This document shows positions 60,644-64,000 of a stretch of 64,000 bases of DNA, piece by piece. Source of the DNA: Erysipelotrichaceae bacterium (GTDB lineage: Bacteria; Bacillota_I; Bacilli_A; Erysipelotrichales; Coprobacillaceae). The notes beneath the pieces were generated by a model. The model had not been told where the DNA came from, did not search any database, and saw nothing but the letters and a program-made list of their open reading frames with translations. A program made the translations under genes and the position numbers. The stretch lies in the NCBI GenBank assembly GCA_018365815.1, contig JAGZJH010000016.1:1-64000 (forward strand). The letters run 5' to 3'. Position 1 is the first letter of the stretch; each line of letters opens with the position of its first letter.

Positions 60644-61675
60644 TCACCCCTGATGTTTTGCTCTTAACTGCCCACAAGCACCATCAATATCCGCTCCATG
60701 TTCTTTACGAACAGTCGCACGGACTTTAAGTCTTGTTAGTTCGCTGTAAAATTGATCAATTGTAGCTTTGTCTGATTGCTTAAATCCATGTTCACCGACA
60801 CTATTATAAGGAATTAAATTAACATAAGCATTTAATCCCGAAACATAGTGTGCTAATTGACGAGCATCAACTAAACTATCATTTACTCCTTTTAATAAAA
60901 TATATTCAAAAGTCACACGTCTTGAGGTAATTTCGATATATTTTTTAATCGATTCACGTAATTGATCCATTGGATAACGTTTATTAATTGGCATAATTTG
61001 ACTGCGTTTTTCATCATTTGGTGCGTGTAAAGAAATCGCTAAATTAGTTTGTAACCCAAAATGAGCATACTCTTCAATCTTATCACATAATCCACAAGTT
61101 GATACCGTAATATGTCTTGCCCCTATTGCCAGTCCTTTAGGCGTATTGATAATACGAATAAATTTAGTCACTTCTTCATAATTATCAAATGGTTCCCCAG
61201 TTCCCATGACCACCACATGACTGACACGTTCAAATTCTTGATTTAATTCTTGTTGAACAAACATCACTTGAGCAACCATTTCACCGGCACTTAAATTACG
61301 TTGTTTTTTTAATAACCCACTTGCACAAAATGAACAAGCCATATTACATCCTACTTGACTAGTTACACAAACGGAATTTCCATAATCCATTCGCATTAAT
61401 ACCGTTTCAATAAGATGACCGTCTGATAGCTCAAATAAATATTTAACCGTTCCATCTTTAGAAACTTGTTTTTGTTTTAACTTTAAAAAATCAATCACAT
61501 ATAAATCACTTAACTTTGATTGTAACTCTTTATTAATATTACTCATCACTTCAAATGAATTCGCATGTTTAAGATATAACCATTCAAACACTTGCATCGC
61601 TCTAAATTTCTTTTGACCAAGGTCTAAAAACTGCTCAGTTAATTCATCAATTGTATAATCATAAATTTTTTTCAT
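60644..61675 (-). CDS. rlmN: Dual-specificity 23S rRNA/tRNA adenine-C2 methyltransferase RlmN
   Basis: A 343-residue radical-SAM enzyme that methylates A2503 of 23S rRNA and A37 of some tRNAs. The cluster motif CNMACSFCASG, GEMVAQVMF, VVMGTGEPFDNY, ARHITVSTCG and the C-terminal RKEHGADIDGACGQL, with the second methyl-carrying cysteine, are present. It shares the AAAGGAG in the end of rsmB as ribosome site; the gap is 2 nt. Confidence 0.96.
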   Translation of the reverse strand: MKKIYDYTIDELTEQFLDLGQKKFRAMQVFEWLYLKHANSFEVMSNINKELQSKLSDLYVIDFLKLKQKQVSKDGTVKYLFELSDGHLIETVLMRMDYGNSVCVTSQVGCNMACSFCASGLLKKQRNLSAGEMVAQVMFVQQELNQEFERVSHVVVMGTGEPFDNYEEVTKFIRIINTPKGLAIGARHITVSTCGLCDKIEEYAHFGLQTNLAISLHAPNDEKRSQIMPINKRYPMDQLRESIKKYIEITSRRVTFEYILLKGVNDSLVDARQLAHYVSGLNAYVNLIPYNSVGEHGFKQSDKATIDQFYSELTRLKVRATVRKEHGADIDGACGQLRAKHQG

Positions 61676-61677
61676 AC

Positions 61678-62922
61678 TTACTCCTTTTTCATTTTACACA
61701 TATAAAAACCATCACTATGATATTCAAAAGGTAACACCAATCGTTCTTCAACCACTTTCATATCTTGATGATGTTTAATAAAATCAATTACTTGTAACTG
61801 ATTTTCTTTTTTATTAATGGTACACGTACTATAAACTAAATGTCCACCTTTTTTCAATAATAAATAAGCATTTTCTAATAATTTTCTTTGTAATACGATA
61901 ATTTCGTCCATATTTGTAGACGGAAGATATTTAATTTCAGGTTTTCTTCTGATCACCCCTAATCCAGAACAAGGTCCGTCAAGTAAAATGCTATCAAAAC
62001 TTTCCTTTTCAAAAAGGTCAGTGAGTTTTGTGGAATCGTAAGCTTGTGCGTGTATATTTGTTGCGTTTAAACGTTTTGCATTATTTTGAATTAATTGAAT
62101 TTTATGTTCATATAAATCAATTGCCTCTATCATTCCAGTATTTTCCATAATTGCACTTAAATGCGTTGTTTTAGATCCCGGTGCACTACACATATCTAAC
62201 ACTCTTGAATGTTTGGCAGGATTTAAAAGCAAAGCCACCATTTGACTAGATTCATCTTGCACACTTACTAATCCTTGTTTAAACAAATCTGTATTAGCGA
62301 TATTACCACTTTTAAATAATATTGCGTCTTGACTTAAATACCCCACTTGAACATCATAATTTTTTAAAATCTCATCACGACTGGTTTTTAAAGTATTCAC
62401 ACGAGCCGCTAAAGTAGGAACTTCATGATAAGAAGCCAATACTTTTTGAGTGGTTTCTTTTCCTAATTGTTTAATTAACATTTTAACTAACCACAATGGT
62501 GTACTTGTTGAAATGCTTAACTTTTCTTCTTCAGTTCCCTCAATATCAATGCAACCTTGACGCAAGAAATTTCTTAAAATTGCATTCACCACTTGACTGC
62601 GATACTTTCCGCCTTTATGTTTCACTAAATTCACCGCTTCATTAATAATGGCGTAATCAGGAATTTTAGTTAAAAAAATTAATTGATACAAAGACATCAA
62701 CAATACCATATGATCATATTTTTTGATTTTTGTTTTTATATAAGGGGCAAGTTGATAATCTAAATAAATTTCATTTTGAACAGTGCCATATACTATACGA
62801 GTAATTAAATCTTTATCTTCTTTTGAAAGTTCATGTTTATTTAGCACATGATTTAATTCTATATTCAAATAACTGTTTTCTTGTTTATATTTCATCAATA
62901 TATCTATTGCAATTTGTCGCAT
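61678..62922 (-). CDS. rsmB: 16S rRNA (cytosine967-C5)-methyltransferase RsmB
   Basis: A 414-residue protein. The N-terminal NusB-like RNA-binding domain (about 1-130; RQIAIDILMKYKQENSYLNIEL) is joined to a Rossmann methyltransferase with the SAM motif LDMCSAPGSKTTHL, the catalytic DGPCSGLGVIRR and the second cysteine VYSTCTINKKENQ. AAAGGAGAG precedes the ATG. In Bacillus def and fmt lie between priA and rsmB; here only 11 nt do. Confidence 0.95.
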   Translation of the reverse strand: MRQIAIDILMKYKQENSYLNIELNHVLNKHELSKEDKDLITRIVYGTVQNEIYLDYQLAPYIKTKIKKYDHMVLLMSLYQLIFLTKIPDYAIINEAVNLVKHKGGKYRSQVVNAILRNFLRQGCIDIEGTEEEKLSISTSTPLWLVKMLIKQLGKETTQKVLASYHEVPTLAARVNTLKTSRDEILKNYDVQVGYLSQDAILFKSGNIANTDLFKQGLVSVQDESSQMVALLLNPAKHSRVLDMCSAPGSKTTHLSAIMENTGMIEAIDLYEHKIQLIQNNAKRLNATNIHAQAYDSTKLTDLFEKESFDSILLDGPCSGLGVIRRKPEIKYLPSTNMDEIIVLQRKLLENAYLLLKKGGHLVYSTCTINKKENQLQVIDFIKHHQDMKVVEERLVLPFEYHSDGFYMCKMKKE

Positions 62923-62933
62923 ATTACTCTCCT

Positions 62934-64000
62934 TTAAACTTGTTGATAGGGATTAAAATCAATCATCATATCAATACCATCTCTACTATTTTTATTATAA
63001 TGTTCATGTAATTTTTTAAGTTCTTCATAAACAGAATGATCATCTTTATATTTAATCAATATCTTCATACGATAATAATCATTGACTTTATAAATAAGTG
63101 CTTGTGAAGGTCCTAAAACAATCGCCTTATGTGAATGTTTTTTTAAAAACTCTGCTATCGTTTTAGCCACTTGATTTACTTTTTTTTCATCTTTTGAACG
63201 AATAACCACATTCACCATTCGACAAAATGGCGGATAGTTCCCTAAATAACGATACTCCATTTCTTTATTGTAAAAAGAAATATAATCATGATGACTAGCA
63301 TGAACAATAGCATAGTGATCTGGATTGTATGTTTGAATAACGACGTTTCCTACTTTCTTACCTCGTCCGCTACGACCAGAAACCTGACATAACAATTGAA
63401 AAGTTTTTTCATTAGCTCTAAAATCAGGTAAATTCAAAGTTAAATCCGCATTAATCACTCCCACAAAGGTCACATTTTCAAAATCTAATCCTTTAGAAAT
63501 CATTTGTGTTCCTAATAAAATATTAGCCTCTTGATTTTCAAATGCTTTTAATAATTTTTCATGCGCATTTTTTTGTCGAGTGGTATCCACGTCCATACGA
63601 ATTACCTTGGCATCTTTAAAAGTTTTATAAATTTCATCTTCGATTTTTTGTGTTCCATAACCTATTGGCATAATATATTTAGAATGACAACGAGGACAAT
63701 CATTGACCATTTTAATATGATAATTACAATAATGACATTTGAGTTCATTTTCATGACGATGGTAAGTTAAAGCCACATCACAGTGCGGACATTTAATCAC
63801 GTGACCACATTCTTTACATGAAATATAATTAGAATAACCTCGTCGATTTAATAATAAAATGACTTGTTCATTTTTACTCAAACATAGGTTAATTTGTTGT
63901 TTCATTAAATTTGAAAAAATGGAGTAATTTCCTTGCTTCATTTCTTTTGACATATCAACAATACGACATTGAGGCATAGATTGTGTATTAAAACGAGTTT
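62934..64000 (-). CDS. priA: Primosomal helicase PriA, C-terminal part (runs off the window)
   Basis: About 355 residues of the C-terminal half, continuing open through the right edge (the frame reads TRFNTQS before MPQCRIVDMS). Helicase features are LLLNRRGYSNY, the zinc-binding insertion with eight cysteines (CKECGHVIKCPHC through CPRCHSKYI), the domain ILLGTQMISKGLDFENVTFVGVINAD and the QVSGRSGRG motif. PriA restarts stalled replication forks. The 5-prime end lies beyond the window. Confidence 0.95.
   Translation of the reverse strand, partial: TRFNTQSMPQCRIVDMSKEMKQGNYSIFSNLMKQQINLCLSKNEQVILLLNRRGYSNYISCKECGHVIKCPHCDVALTYHRHENELKCHYCNYHIKMVNDCPRCHSKYIMPIGYGTQKIEDEIYKTFKDAKVIRMDVDTTRQKNAHEKLLKAFENQEANILLGTQMISKGLDFENVTFVGVINADLTLNLPDFRANEKTFQLLCQVSGRSGRGKKVGNVVIQTYNPDHYAIVHASHHDYISFYNKEMEYRYLGNYPPFCRMVNVVIRSKDEKKVNQVAKTIAEFLKKHSHKAIVLGPSQALIYKVNDYYRMKILIKYKDDHSVYEELKKLHEHYNKNSRDGIDMMIDFNPYQQV

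Noticed and set aside
1..64000. CRISPR arrays, tRNA or rRNA genes, prophage, toxin-antitoxin or defence genes
   Set aside because: None found by reading; no regularly spaced direct repeats, no cloverleaf-like sequence and no recognisable phage or defence proteins.

Overview
The window is a gene-dense, AT-rich (roughly 30% GC by eye) chromosomal segment of a low-GC Gram-positive, endospore-forming bacterium. Gene order follows the Bacillus subtilis chromosome in blocks (xseA-xseB-ispA-dxs-yqxC-recN-spoIVB-spo0A; rpsT/gpr-spoIIP; priA-rsmB-rlmN-prpC-prkC-rsgA-rpe-thiN; rsmE-mtaB; cshB-nfo beside yqfQ-ispH), but genes usual in Bacillus are missing (argR, folD, accBC, spoIIIAA-AG, def) and unrelated genes are inserted. 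This, the very low GC and several divergent protein variants suggest an Erysipelotrichia/Coprobacillus-like gut Firmicute. That placement is inference; there is no rRNA in the window.

Layout. 1-5.5 kb: end of an ABC exporter operon, a phosphodiesterase, a lone cellobiose-type PTS EIIB and the ACT-domain/UPF0210 pair. 5.5-10.9 kb (minus): phosphopentomutase, XerD, a SpoIIM-like protein, DNA polymerase IV and Spo0A, with two matches to the Spo0A-box consensus upstream of spo0A. 10.9-20.8 kb (minus): spoIVB, recN, rRNA methyltransferase, dxs, ispA, exonuclease VII, nusB, an Asp23 protein, a lone spoIIIAH and efp. 20.8-24.7 kb (minus): complete seven-gene comG competence pseudopilus operon. 24.8-35.3 kb: envelope and salvage enzymes (LTA synthase/MdoB-like transferase, MupG, esterase, PepD), Fmt, an amidase, and folC/folT separated by a decayed IS200/IS605-type element. 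35.5-37.5 kb (minus): YqxA-position protein, spoIIP and gpr, divergent from rpsT. 37.6-45.7 kb: pepF-ispG, a broken glycosyltransferase, nfo-cshB, yqfQ-ispH. 45.7-50.3 kb (minus): rpsU, a MurE-like ligase, mtaB, an orphan gene and rsmE. 50.4-55.7 kb: a zinc-ribbon/beta-propeller membrane protein, clpB under two CIRCE operators, a DUF1836 regulator and a hemolysin III protein. 55.8-64 kb (minus): a small membrane protein and the thiN-rpe-rsgA-prkC-prpC-rlmN-rsmB-priA block.

Themes. Four isoprenoid genes (dxs, ispG, ispH, ispA) lie in three separate operons. Sporulation is represented at entry (Spo0A), engulfment (SpoIIM, SpoIIP), forespore-mother cell signalling (SpoIVB, SpoIIIAH) and germination (Gpr). 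Nearly every transcription unit ends in a clear intrinsic hairpin terminator.

I found no CRISPR array, tRNA or rRNA gene, intact transposon or prophage, and no defence island. Nothing in the window is convincingly a wholly new system. The observations most worth a second look are the relic TnpB/omega-RNA end fused to the folT start, the Spo0A receiver with Gln in place of Asp10, SpoIIIAH without its usual partners, an EF-P with Arg32 in a rewritten loop, the divergent MurE, and a structured leader before the UPF0210 gene.
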